The notes under the pieces: model-generated
What the model was told of the DNA's origin: nothing
What the model saw: the letters and a program-made list of their open reading frames with translations, nothing else
Database searches by the model: none
Source: Pseudodesulfovibrio nedwellii
GTDB taxonomy: Bacteria > Desulfobacterota > Desulfovibrionia > Desulfovibrionales > Desulfovibrionaceae
Length of the DNA stretch: 64,000 nucleotides
Reading direction: 5' to 3'
Assembly (NCBI RefSeq): GCF_027923765.1
Contig: NZ_AP026709.1
Coordinates: 3,027,501 to 3,091,500, forward strand
Made by a program: the position numbers and the translations under genes
In this document: piece by piece, positions 27,798 to 36,180 of the stretch
How positions within the stretch are numbered: position 1 is the first letter of the stretch
Layout of the letters: every line of letters begins with the position of its first letter

Positions 27798-28105
27798 AGG
27801 GGGCTCTTTGTTTTTTTATATTTAAATTTAAATGCTTATCGCGTTTGGCGCTCATTCACTTAAAACGAAAATAGAGTTTAAGTTTTATTAAAGAAATCAT
27901 GTTGGCGTATAATTGGGGCTTGCTAGCATATATAAATGCTAGACTCTGGCCGGCTGTCAAGTATGGAAAAGAATGAATGGAAGAATAACGTTAGTCTTGC
28001 GATCTTATTTCTACCTTGCGAGCCAGTCATCTGATTCTCATCGTTATGAGGGAGTGCTATAGGCAATGGTGAAAGAAATTGATCATTCTATCGTCGGGAG
28101 AGCCT
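27798..28105. other. Divergent promoter region
   Basis: A 308-base AT-rich gap between the TPR gene and the secretion operon. No confident promoter boxes can be named. A short frame from an ATG at 28065 is out of frame with the following gene and is probably not translated. Confidence 0.35.
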
Positions 28106-28840
28106 GTGGTGCCTGAAGTTCTTAGGATACTAATTTTTGTTGTTTTAGGGCTCATACTCGGTAGCTTCGCGGGCTGCTTGTCCTATCGGCATACCGTAGG
28201 AGCATCGGTTGTCACTCCATCCCGTTCGTATTGCCCCGAGTGTAAGACTTTCTTGGAGTGGTTCGATAACATTCCGCTCATAAGCTATTTCTTTTTAAGA
28301 GGCAGATGTCGATATTGCGGGTGTCCGATAAGCCCACGATATCCTATTGTTGAATTTTCCTCGTTGGTCTGTGGAGTTTTCTTGGCCGTTCGCTATGAGT
28401 CTCCGTTGCAATGGTCGCTTGCGATGCCAGTACTCTTTCTTTTGATCGTGTCATCTGCTGTTGAAATGCAAGTGAAGCAGGTGCCTAAGTTTGTTATTTG
28501 GGGGATTTTGCTTGTTGCAATTGGTTCGATGATTGTCAGTCCTAGCGATGCTCTCTATACAATATTTGTTGGCACAGGTGTTGGAGTGATGTTTTCAATC
28601 ATATATTTCGTAATTGCATGTCGAGCAGGGAAAGTTGTGCCAGAATTTGGAATCTTATTGGTGGGGACGGCAGCAGTCATCAGCTGCTTTGCCGAGTCGA
28701 GGCTCATCGTCATGACCTTGATCATGTGTGTTGCTTATGGGATGGTTGTTTTCTTCACGGCTAAATGGAATAGGGGCAACAAGATGCCCGCCTCAGCTAT
28801 ATTGGGAATTGGGTGTTTAGTTATGATGATGTGGGCGTAA
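28106..28840 (+). CDS. Prepilin peptidase (A24/GspO-like) with altered catalytic residues
   Basis: A 244-residue integral membrane protein at the head of the secretion operon. The N-terminal methyltransferase part is typical: GLILGSFAGCLSYR, then the paired zinc motif YCPECKTFLEWFDNIPLISY ... CRYCGCPISPRYPIVE. The peptidase half should hold two membrane aspartates (ID.D....PD and GxGD.K patterns). Here the corresponding segments read SSAVEMQVKQVPK and AGKVVPEFGILL, so both aligned positions are Glu instead of Asp. Cleavage activity is therefore doubtful. The start is GTG at 28106 after GGGAG with 5 bases of spacing; an in-frame TTG at 28079 has no ribosome binding site. A further canonical PilD elsewhere in the genome is expected. 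Confidence 0.7.
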   Translation: MVPEVLRILIFVVLGLILGSFAGCLSYRHTVGASVVTPSRSYCPECKTFLEWFDNIPLISYFFLRGRCRYCGCPISPRYPIVEFSSLVCGVFLAVRYESPLQWSLAMPVLFLLIVSSAVEMQVKQVPKFVIWGILLVAIGSMIVSPSDALYTIFVGTGVGVMFSIIYFVIACRAGKVVPEFGILLVGTAAVISCFAESRLIVMTLIMCVAYGMVVFFTAKWNRGNKMPASAILGIGCLVMMMWA

Positions 28841-28841
28841 T

Positions 28842-29735
28842 ATGAGAAAACTAATACTATGTGCTCTTTTGATTATTCTTGGCGCGGTTGTTGTCTTTCA
28901 GGGAGAGAACCTGTTTCAGGAAGGCTTGAAGGGCTATCTTGCCCTAAATGGGGTTTCTTCGAGGTTTATCCATAAAAATGAAAGTACTGTCTTTATCTTT
29001 GAGGGCGGGAAAGAGAATCTTGAAACTGTCATCCTTCTCCATGGCGTCGGAGGTAACGCCTTAACCTCTTGGTTTCAACTTCTTCCTGAACTGGCAAAAA
29101 ATTATCACGTTGTTGCTCCGGATATGTTTTTTGCCAATCTCCCGGACTTAGTCAATTCAGGTTACCATATTAATTTTGAAAGACAGCTTGTCGAATTACT
29201 TTTTGAGGACTTGAAAATATCCAAAGCATCATTGGTAGGTCTGTCCTTCGGGGCATGGCCAGCGTTACAGATGGCCACAGGATCCCCGGAAAGAGTTAAG
29301 GACTTAGTCCTGATTTCTCCATTGGATGGGAGTGCCAATAAGATTGTTGCAGGCTTGGATTTAAATAAAGAAAATCCAGGCAAAGATTTTTATTACCGCA
29401 TATTTAAAACTCCCCCTCCTGTTCCTAATCTGTTTTTACAATCTCATTGGGACAGGACTTCTCGCGTTTTTGCTGCATTGCCTCGTTTTCAAGTCCAATT
29501 GGATTTAGAGGGCAGGAAGTTGAATGCCGCTCTCTCTAATATCAAATGTCCAGTACTTATTGTGTATGGGCAGGAAGATCGGGTAATACCTCGTGAGCAC
29601 TTCGATGATATGGAAGCTAACATTGAAGGAAGCTTGTTGCGAGGACTGGAGCGAAGCGGGCATGCCGTGGTTTGGGACCAGCCTGAGCAACTTGCGTTAG
29701 CAGTGGACTCATTTTTGGCGAGAGTGGAGGAGTAA
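28842..29735 (+). CDS. Alpha/beta hydrolase with N-terminal membrane anchor
   Basis: A 297-residue protein starting 1 base after the peptidase gene. Residues 4-20 (LILCALLIILGAVVVFQ) form a signal or anchor. The core has the oxyanion motif LLHGVGGN, the nucleophile elbow LVGLSFGAWPA (Ser), VYGQEDRVIP (Asp) and RSGHAVVWDQPEQ (His), a complete triad. It resembles periplasm-facing MhpC/BioH-type hydrolases. It is unusual inside a type II secretion operon, between the peptidase and pseudopilin genes. It could process a lipid or substrate at the machine, but its role is unknown. Confidence 0.8.
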   Translation: MRKLILCALLIILGAVVVFQGENLFQEGLKGYLALNGVSSRFIHKNESTVFIFEGGKENLETVILLHGVGGNALTSWFQLLPELAKNYHVVAPDMFFANLPDLVNSGYHINFERQLVELLFEDLKISKASLVGLSFGAWPALQMATGSPERVKDLVLISPLDGSANKIVAGLDLNKENPGKDFYYRIFKTPPPVPNLFLQSHWDRTSRVFAALPRFQVQLDLEGRKLNAALSNIKCPVLIVYGQEDRVIPREHFDDMEANIEGSLLRGLERSGHAVVWDQPEQLALAVDSFLARVEE

Positions 29736-29738
29736 CAG

Positions 29739-30095
29739 ATGAAGCGTGAAGCAGGGTTTACTCTTATTGAGGTGCTCATTACGTTGATTGTCCTCAGCGT
29801 TGGTGCGCTGGCTATCATGAAACACACTTCGCAGACGCAGGATTTGATGGCAGAGATTCGTCATCTTGATACCATCTCCCGTCTCGCCGGATTGAAAATG
29901 CAAGATTTGGAAAAGGACGGTTTTTCTTCTTCGCTTTCCAGAGAGGGCACTTTTGAAGATCATCCTGGCTATGAATGGAGCGCGAGTTCGCACCTCCTAA
30001 AAGACGGTGGATGGTATCGTTTGAAACTGGTTGTCAGGCGGGACGATACGGACCGGTCTGTTAAGGTAGAACGGATTTTCCGCGAGTTACTATGA
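29739..30095 (+). CDS. gspI: Type II secretion minor pseudopilin GspI
   Basis: A 118-residue protein with a prepilin leader: MKREAG followed by FTLIEVLITLIVLSVGALAI, with Glu at position 5 of the mature protein. Short length, the HTSQTQDLMAEIRHLDTISR helix and position before gspJ and gspK identify GspI, part of the tip complex I-J-K in the inner membrane/periplasm. The stop overlaps the ATG of gspJ (ATGA), showing translational coupling. Confidence 0.85.
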   Translation: MKREAGFTLIEVLITLIVLSVGALAIMKHTSQTQDLMAEIRHLDTISRLAGLKMQDLEKDGFSSSLSREGTFEDHPGYEWSASSHLLKDGGWYRLKLVVRRDDTDRSVKVERIFRELL

Positions 30096-30742
30096 AAAAG
30101 ATAAAAAAAGGAAGAATTGCGACGCGAGGAGATAGGGCCGGCTTTACGCTTATCGAGGTCCTTGTGGCTGTTGCGTTGTCTTCAGTGATTATGATGGCTT
30201 TGTTCGGTATGTTTAATTCCGTTGTGGACGTTGCGTCCAGTGTCAAATTTCAAGAAAGCTCATCTTATGGTGAACGCACCTTTGAGGGGATTCTTTTTGA
30301 TGACCTGCGTTCGGTTTATGCGGCTTCGGGTGATTCCTTTCGTTTTAAAGGGAAGAGTGGCTCTTTCCTCGGTATTGACGGCCTGCTTATGGAGTTTTGC
30401 TCAACTGCGAGCCTGAATAACTTCGGAACTAGTCCTTCTTTTTCGTTGCAAAGAGTCGAGTATGTTATGAAAGGCGGTTCAGATACGAAAAATATTTACC
30501 GTCGGGAAAGGAACAATTGTGGACTTTCGGGGGATTGGGAGTGGGTCGAGGTCCCTATTCTTAAAGAAATTTCGGATATTGAAATCGAATATTATGATCC
30601 TGAGGATAACTCTTTTGTGACGGAATGGGATGGTGGTAACGCGCAATACCCTCAAGCAGTTAATGTAAAGGTTGTATATCCAGGTAATCGGGAGCATCTG
30701 TTCACAGTTGGGTTATCTGCGATGGTAGAAGATGAGAGTTAA
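30092..30742 (+). CDS. gspJ: Type II secretion minor pseudopilin GspJ
   Basis: A 216-residue protein. The leader MKKIKKGRIATRGDRAG precedes FTLIEVLVAVALSSVIMMAL, with Glu5. The longer soluble domain (ISDIEIEYYDPEDNSFVTEW, then YPQAVNVKVVYPG) matches GspJ, which helps form the pseudopilus tip with I and K. It overlaps gspI by 4 bases and gspK by 11. Confidence 0.85.
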   Translation: MKKIKKGRIATRGDRAGFTLIEVLVAVALSSVIMMALFGMFNSVVDVASSVKFQESSSYGERTFEGILFDDLRSVYAASGDSFRFKGKSGSFLGIDGLLMEFCSTASLNNFGTSPSFSLQRVEYVMKGGSDTKNIYRRERNNCGLSGDWEWVEVPILKEISDIEIEYYDPEDNSFVTEWDGGNAQYPQAVNVKVVYPGNREHLFTVGLSAMVEDES

Positions 30743-31742
30743 GCCCATGAGACACCAAAATAAAGATGGATCGGTTCTTATTGTCGTCTTGCTCGTCTTG
30801 GCTGCTGCTGCATTTCTGATATTGGAGAGTGGTAAGTTTCTGAGGATTGATTATTCTAGCGCCGCTTATCAGCGAGTTGTTGTTGCTGGGGGGAGTTTGC
30901 TGCGCTCTGGGTTGACCGTGGCCAAGGAAATACTGCTTGAAGATATAAAGGACAATGGGAATAGTGCCGATCATAAGTTTGATAATTGGGCCAACATTGA
31001 GGTTTTTTATGACGAGATATCCGCTTCGCTTGAATCCGGTGATATCAGTGGGCGTATAATTCCTGAAGATGGTCGGATTCATTTGAATTCATTCCGTGCA
31101 GGGAATGATGTAGGGAAAGATCTTGGTGAAATTTTTGTCAGACTTGTTGAGGGCTTATGTTCGGCGCATGGAATTGAGGCTGATTCAAACATTTATCTGA
31201 AATCAATTAAGATCTGGCTAGGGGAAAAGGATACACAAGGGGACAAGGATTGGTACGCAGGGCAGGAACCAGCGTTCATCTCAACCAACGGTCCTTTTCG
31301 AGCCCCCGATGAATTGTTGCTGGTTAGATGGGAGGGAGTCGAGCCAGAAGATATTCGTAAAGTGTTTTATGGTGCGAATGGGATTCCTGGACTCAGAAAA
31401 TTTATTACCGTTTGGAGTAGTGGTAAAATCAACGTCAATATCGCTGAGCGTGAGGTGATTGCGGCTATGATACCTAATTCGGAGTTGAGTGCTGAATTTG
31501 TGGAAGCCGTTGAGAACTACAGGAATGAGGGGGCTAACGATTTCTCCCTTCCTTGGTATAAGGGTATTGCCATGAGAGTCGGGGGCGATATGTCCAATTT
31601 CCCGGATAAAGCTCTAGCCAGTAAGAGTTCAGTTTTCCGTGTGTTGTTGACCGCTACAATCGGTGCGGGGCATCTTAATTCTACTACCATTCTTAGAAGA
31701 GACTCTAAGCGGTGTGTTGTGTTGTTCGAGAATATCCATTAG
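30732..31742 (+). CDS. gspK: Type II secretion pseudopilin GspK
   Basis: A 336-residue protein. The leader ends in KDG before SVLIVVLLVLAAAAFLI; the missing Glu5 is normal for GspK, the tip protein. The segment IIPEDGRIHLNSFRAG near residue 120 and the large helical insertion are typical, as is SSGKINVNIAEREVIAAM in the second half. An alternative start at 30747 is possible. Its 3' end overlaps an upstream extension of the gspL frame, but the real gspL start lies beyond the gspK stop. Confidence 0.85.
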   Translation: MRVKPMRHQNKDGSVLIVVLLVLAAAAFLILESGKFLRIDYSSAAYQRVVVAGGSLLRSGLTVAKEILLEDIKDNGNSADHKFDNWANIEVFYDEISASLESGDISGRIIPEDGRIHLNSFRAGNDVGKDLGEIFVRLVEGLCSAHGIEADSNIYLKSIKIWLGEKDTQGDKDWYAGQEPAFISTNGPFRAPDELLLVRWEGVEPEDIRKVFYGANGIPGLRKFITVWSSGKINVNIAEREVIAAMIPNSELSAEFVEAVENYRNEGANDFSLPWYKGIAMRVGGDMSNFPDKALASKSSVFRVLLTATIGAGHLNSTTILRRDSKRCVVLFENIH

Positions 31743-31755
31743 GTCAATATCTAGC

Positions 31756-33276
31756 ATGAAAAATGGCGTTGGTTATATAACTTTATCTGATGGAAAGATG
31801 CACTTCTTGTTACGGCAGGATAGGAATTCCGAGCCATTAATGCTGTCCTCGTCCATTGAGTCAGATGCAAAAGCTTTGTCCATGGCCATGAGTTATGCCA
31901 TGGACAATAATGCCATATTCGAGCGAGCCGTCGTAGGGATTGACGGAAGGAATTGTATTCTTAGGAATTTTCAACTGCCGATCCAAAATCGTCGACAGAT
32001 TGATCAGGTTGTGGCGTTTGAATTGGATGAAGATCTTCCCTTTGAGCGTCATGAATTGGTGAGTGACTATTTCAGGGGACGTTATTCGGATGGGACTTCG
32101 TTTCTTTCTGTAGCGTCTGTGAGAAAAGAGCCTGTCGCGGATCTTATAGGGCTTTTTCAGGAACAGGGTGTTGAGGTTGAAAGGATTGATGTGGATGTGG
32201 CCGCTTTTGCCCGGGCCTGTGCGAGTCGGTTCTCTAATTATGAGAGATGCGTTGGCTTGGAGGTAGGCAAGGATCGAATGCTCTTTTGCCACTTGGTTGA
32301 TGGTCAAGTTCTGAGCTTAGCGGTCATTCCCTGGGGTGAATCTTTTTTGGTAAATTCATTTGCTACAAAAAAGGGTTTGTCTGTCAATGAAGTCGATCGG
32401 ATAATGGTTTTTGCGGGGGAGAACCCGGTCGAGGATTCAGGGAATGATATTCAAGAGGCATTTCAAAAACAACTCGAGGCTTTTGTTGGCAAACAACTGC
32501 GAGAAATTTATAGGCTTCTTGGAGACTCTGAATGGCCCTCACGCTTCATTTTGAGTGGCGATGTCGTACGAATTCAAACTTTCAGAAAAGCGTTTGAAGA
32601 AGCTTCTGAAGGGCATTTAGATATTTGGGATGAGTTGTCTCTCAAGCTTGGTGACGAAGTCGATGAAGGGCAGAGGGGGAGTGGGCTTGCCACTTCCTTT
32701 GGCTTGACGGAAGAGTCTGATGCTTCATTCAATTTCAGGAAAGATGAATTTGCTTTGGTTGGGGCGAATTCTGTATGGCATCAGGAAGCTTGGTTCTTTG
32801 CCGTGCTTTTTCTTTCGATCTTTATTGCCTGGGGTGCGTATTCCTATGCGACTTTAATCGCCAATGATCGCGAACTGGCATATTTGGAAGAAGCAACGCT
32901 TCAAACCTATAAAGATGCCTTGCCTGAAGTGAGCCAGAGCCTTGCCCCCATGCAATACCAGAGTATTATTTCATCACGGGTCGATATGCTTTCCGGAAGG
33001 CCAGATGACCAGGCTGGGGGAAAAAGCGTATCGGTTATTGAAACGCTTCGTGTAGTGAGCGCTGTTCTGGATAAGAAAATTGATGTTGAATTTATCAGCC
33101 TCAATTTGGACAGTAGACGAATTGATCTTCAAGGGGAAACCCGATCCATGAACGCGGTGGATAGTGTTCGCAAGGCCATTGAGAAAACGAAAGTTTTTCA
33201 GGGAGCGAAGATTAAGAATGCCACAGCGAACAAAAAATCGAAAAGAATTCGTTTTGAAATTGAGGTGCAGCGATGA
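31756..33276 (+). CDS. gspL: Type II secretion inner-membrane protein GspL
   Basis: A 506-residue protein. The cytoplasmic part (about 1-360) has the actin-like/PilM-like layout of GspL (AVVGIDGRNCILRNFQLP; VGLEVGKDRMLFCHLVDG; RFILSGDVVRIQTF). One membrane helix lies at about 345-368 (AWFFAVLFLSIFIAWGAYSY), followed by a periplasmic ferredoxin-like domain. GspL recruits the ATPase GspE to the membrane. The ATG at 31756 gives the normal family N-terminus, although no strong ribosome binding site precedes it. The stop overlaps gspM by 4 bases. Confidence 0.8.
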   Translation: MKNGVGYITLSDGKMHFLLRQDRNSEPLMLSSSIESDAKALSMAMSYAMDNNAIFERAVVGIDGRNCILRNFQLPIQNRRQIDQVVAFELDEDLPFERHELVSDYFRGRYSDGTSFLSVASVRKEPVADLIGLFQEQGVEVERIDVDVAAFARACASRFSNYERCVGLEVGKDRMLFCHLVDGQVLSLAVIPWGESFLVNSFATKKGLSVNEVDRIMVFAGENPVEDSGNDIQEAFQKQLEAFVGKQLREIYRLLGDSEWPSRFILSGDVVRIQTFRKAFEEASEGHLDIWDELSLKLGDEVDEGQRGSGLATSFGLTEESDASFNFRKDEFALVGANSVWHQEAWFFAVLFLSIFIAWGAYSYATLIANDRELAYLEEATLQTYKDALPEVSQSLAPMQYQSIISSRVDMLSGRPDDQAGGKSVSVIETLRVVSAVLDKKIDVEFISLNLDSRRIDLQGETRSMNAVDSVRKAIEKTKVFQGAKIKNATANKKSKRIRFEIEVQR

Positions 33277-33779
33277 GCGCCCTCTCTTTAGATATGCATA
33301 TCAGTCGCCCGGTCAGAATAATGATAGGTATGTTTGTTGTTATCGTTATTGGTGTTGGAATATTTCTTCCTATGGCACGCCAACAGGATGATGGAGTATT
33401 GGAAATCAGCGCAGCTAGAGACGAGTATCTGAAGGCCCTAGATTCTGTGCAACGATATACATCAATCAAGGCTGGCGAAAACAGTAAAACATCTGTCATT
33501 TTGAAGGAACAGCTTTTTTCCTATGTGGAGAAGGTCTCTCGAAATTTGAAGTTGAACAAGAGGATAGATTACATTCGTCCGGGAAATAGGACAAAAGATG
33601 ATGGCTCGATCGTGGAGGTCGTGCATGTGTCTTTTAAGGGCATTTCTTTGGATGAGTTTGTCAGGTTTCTATACCATATTGAAGTCCAAAAAAGGGAAAT
33701 ATACATAGAAGCTATTTCCATTAAAAAAGATAGCAAGAAGAATCTGAACACACAGATGACTCTTCAGAAAAGAGGCTGA
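33273..33779 (+). CDS. gspM: Type II secretion inner-membrane protein GspM
   Basis: A 168-residue protein with one N-terminal membrane helix (residues 16-34, IMIGMFVVIVIGVGIFLPMA) and a periplasmic coiled region followed by a small alpha/beta domain (VEVVHVSFKGISLDEFVRFL). Size, topology and position directly after gspL identify GspM, which pairs with GspL. Primary sequence similarity in this family is low, so the call rests mainly on topology and context. Confidence 0.75.
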   Translation: MSALSLDMHISRPVRIMIGMFVVIVIGVGIFLPMARQQDDGVLEISAARDEYLKALDSVQRYTSIKAGENSKTSVILKEQLFSYVEKVSRNLKLNKRIDYIRPGNRTKDDGSIVEVVHVSFKGISLDEFVRFLYHIEVQKREIYIEAISIKKDSKKNLNTQMTLQKRG

Positions 33780-33791
33780 TAGAGTTCGCTT

Positions 33792-35228
33792 ATGGTCGCA
33801 AAAAGCAGGCTTAACCCATTTGGTGACTCATCGAAAGATTTCGTGTTTTTCCCTTCCTTGAGTCACAAGAAAGGCGTGCACAGAATCGTTCGTGGCCTTG
33901 AGTCCAATTGTGGCTTGATCTTGCTCACAGGCGAGATCGGCATCGGTAAGACGTCCCTGGCCCGATATATTCAGAGCTACCTTTCTAATGGATTTGTTTT
34001 TGTAGAGCTTGGTAATCCCTATCAGACTCCATTGGAGCAGGTTTTCCATTGTTGCGAAAGGTTCGGCTTGGATTCAGCCGGGTTGAGTTCCATACACGAC
34101 TGTGTAGGAAAACTAGAGAAATATTTTCATACCCTTTTGGAGAATGGTAAGCGGCCCGTTATTGTTTTTGACGAAAGTCATTTGCTGACGAAGCGACATC
34201 TGAACTTGATTCATATTCTTTCCAATCTTCGTGCGCAGGATGGCCCGCTCGTACAGATTCTGCTTGTCGGGCAGTTGGAAATACTCGATTTGTTGGCGAC
34301 TGAAGGCATGGAAGCCCTGAATCAGCGAATCGGTGTTCGCTGCGAACTTTCTCCGCTTGTCCTAGATGATACGGATAAGTATATCCATTTCAAGCTGGAA
34401 AAAGGTGGACGGATCGGAATGGCGTCTTTTTCCCGTGAAGCGGTTGAGCATATTTGGAAGGAGAGTGGTGGGTTACCACGTCTTATCAATCATGTCTGTG
34501 CGCATGCATTGGATGGTCTGGCTTTCAAGGATACGAACGTTGTTACGCCTAAGATGGTTGATGAAGTCTGCCACGATTCTGTTTATACGGGCTTGTTCCA
34601 AGTGAGGACGAAGAAGCAGCCACCTAGGAGGACGTTAATTGGGGCAGGAGGGATTGCAACCCTCCTGGTGATGTTTGTCCTCGTTGTTGCTTGGGCTCTG
34701 AGGGACCCCGTATCAAGTCAAGTCGCATCGACAACAGTTGATAGTAAAGACGTTCGGACTCAAGTTGATACAACTGTATTATCCGCTGCAGGTCTTAGTG
34801 ATGTCTCTGATAACAAAGAGCCTCGTTCGGTCTGGAAGTATGAAGAGCGCGTTCCTGCAAGTGCGCCAGAGCAGGCCTCGGTAGATAGAACCCAAGATAA
34901 AATTAAATCGACTGTTGAAGACAGTCTATACCCAGAGGTCCTAGTCGTAGTTGAGGAACCTAGTTTTGATTTAAATTCAGGGCAATCAGCAGCTGGCCCC
35001 CATGCGCTAGGAGAACCGAAGGATGGCAGCGTCCATCCAGTCATTGGTGAATTGGTGATAGGTGCAATTGCCTGGAATAAGGATGTGGCAGCAAGTATCG
35101 CCGTCATCAATTCTAAGCTTCTCCATGTAGGAGAATCTGTTGACGATGTTAAGGTGATAGATATAGGACAAGGCTACGTGTCGTTTGAGTTTGATGGAGA
35201 ACTCTTTCGGCGAACAATTTCACGATAA
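33792..35228 (+). CDS. Fused GspA-GspB secretin assembly protein
   Basis: A 478-residue protein. Residues about 1-270 are an ExeA/GspA-type AAA ATPase: Walker A in LLTGEIGIGKTSLAR, Walker B in RPVIVFDESHLL, sensor-like VQILLVGQLEI, and GGLPRLINHVCAHAL. A membrane helix follows at about 282-300 (IATLLVMFVLVVAWAL) and then a Ser/Asp-rich linker. The last 65 residues (VIGELVIGAIAWNKD...AVINSKLLHVGESVDDVKVIDIG) match the GspB C-terminal domain. In Aeromonas, ExeA and ExeB are separate proteins that insert the secretin through peptidoglycan; here they are one chain. It lies between gspM and gspG. Confidence 0.8.
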   Translation: MVAKSRLNPFGDSSKDFVFFPSLSHKKGVHRIVRGLESNCGLILLTGEIGIGKTSLARYIQSYLSNGFVFVELGNPYQTPLEQVFHCCERFGLDSAGLSSIHDCVGKLEKYFHTLLENGKRPVIVFDESHLLTKRHLNLIHILSNLRAQDGPLVQILLVGQLEILDLLATEGMEALNQRIGVRCELSPLVLDDTDKYIHFKLEKGGRIGMASFSREAVEHIWKESGGLPRLINHVCAHALDGLAFKDTNVVTPKMVDEVCHDSVYTGLFQVRTKKQPPRRTLIGAGGIATLLVMFVLVVAWALRDPVSSQVASTTVDSKDVRTQVDTTVLSAAGLSDVSDNKEPRSVWKYEERVPASAPEQASVDRTQDKIKSTVEDSLYPEVLVVVEEPSFDLNSGQSAAGPHALGEPKDGSVHPVIGELVIGAIAWNKDVAASIAVINSKLLHVGESVDDVKVIDIGQGYVSFEFDGELFRRTISR

Positions 35229-35247
35229 TTGATGGAGAGTTGTTTAC

Positions 35248-35712
35248 ATGGGTTTTTCTAGGATGAAGCACGGGAAAGGTCGGAAGCGTCAAGGCCGTGA
35301 AGGGTTTACTTTAATCGAGCTGATGGTTGTCATTGTCATTTTGGGTGTTCTTGCAGGCTTGATTGTCCCGCAGTTCATGGATGAGCCGCAAAAAGCGCGC
35401 GTGGTTAAAGCCAAAATGCAGATGGAGAGCATCTCCACGTCCTTGAAAAAATTTTACATTGATAATGGTTTTTATCCGACAACCGAACAAGGTCTAGAAG
35501 CGCTTGTGAGGAAGCCGTCGACTGGCAGGACGCCGAAGAATTATGCCTCTTCCGGCTATCTTCCGAAGGTTCCGAAAGACCCATGGGGAACGCAGTATAT
35601 TTACATCTCACCCGGCAAGCACGGAAAGTTTGATTTATCTTCATATGGCGCGGACGGTGTTTCTGGTGGAAAAGATGGTGATGCGGATGTCAACAGCTGG
35701 CAGATCGACTAG
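35248..35712 (+). CDS. gspG: Type II secretion major pseudopilin GspG
   Basis: A 154-residue protein. A basic leader ending REG precedes [20 protein letters not shown], with Glu5. The soluble part has the GspG hallmarks: [16 protein letters not shown], then [12 protein letters not shown], and the calcium-loop region [16 protein letters not shown] near the C-terminus. It forms the pseudopilus shaft. The leader is long (about 19 residues); a later ATG at residue 6 is possible. It overlaps the next gene. Confidence 0.9.
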   Translation: MGFSRMKHGKGRKRQGREGFTLIELMVVIVILGVLAGLIVPQFMDEPQKARVVKAKMQMESISTSLKKFYIDNGFYPTTEQGLEALVRKPSTGRTPKNYASSGYLPKVPKDPWGTQYIYISPGKHGKFDLSSYGADGVSGGKDGDADVNSWQID

Positions 35713-36172
35713 GCACCACAACGGTGGGTTCACTCTTTTTGAGCTGCTTGTTGTCATAGCGATCCTTGCAGTCGTCGCGGGGTTGGTCGTGCCGCAAATC
35801 GACATGAGCGGCGATGGTGGTGGTATCGAGTCCGTGGTTCGTTCTGTGCGAGGAGCGCTGGACCAGGGGCGCACACATGCTAAGCTGACTAGAAGTGATG
35901 TCATTATGGAGTTTAGGCTGGAGTCTGTTCGTTTCACCGGCGGTGAAGGTGAACTTGTTTTTCCTGAGTCAGCTCGTTTTCGGGAGATTGTGTTTGCTGG
36001 AGAAGGGGACAGGACAGGAAAAGAACTGCTGATAGATCGGCGGGGAATAACATCGGCTGCTATTCTTAGGATAGAAGTTGACGAGAAATTATATAGTCTT
36101 TTTGTGAGCCCGGTTATACGAGAACTGGAATACAGGGAAGGGGCTGTCCATTTTACGGATTTTGCCGAATAG
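35675..36172 (+). CDS. gspH: Type II secretion minor pseudopilin GspH
   Basis: A protein of about 165 residues. The leader ends HHNGG before [20 protein letters not shown], with Glu at position 5. Size and the [20 protein letters not shown] beta region fit GspH. The start is unsure: ATGs at 35675, 35681 and 35687 are all in frame inside the end of gspG. The first is taken because GGTGGA lies 4 bases before it. Confidence 0.8.
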   Translation: MVMRMSTAGRSTRHHNGGFTLFELLVVIAILAVVAGLVVPQIDMSGDGGGIESVVRSVRGALDQGRTHAKLTRSDVIMEFRLESVRFTGGEGELVFPESARFREIVFAGEGDRTGKELLIDRRGITSAAILRIEVDEKLYSLFVSPVIRELEYREGAVHFTDFAE

Positions 36173-36180
36173 GTGCGAGT

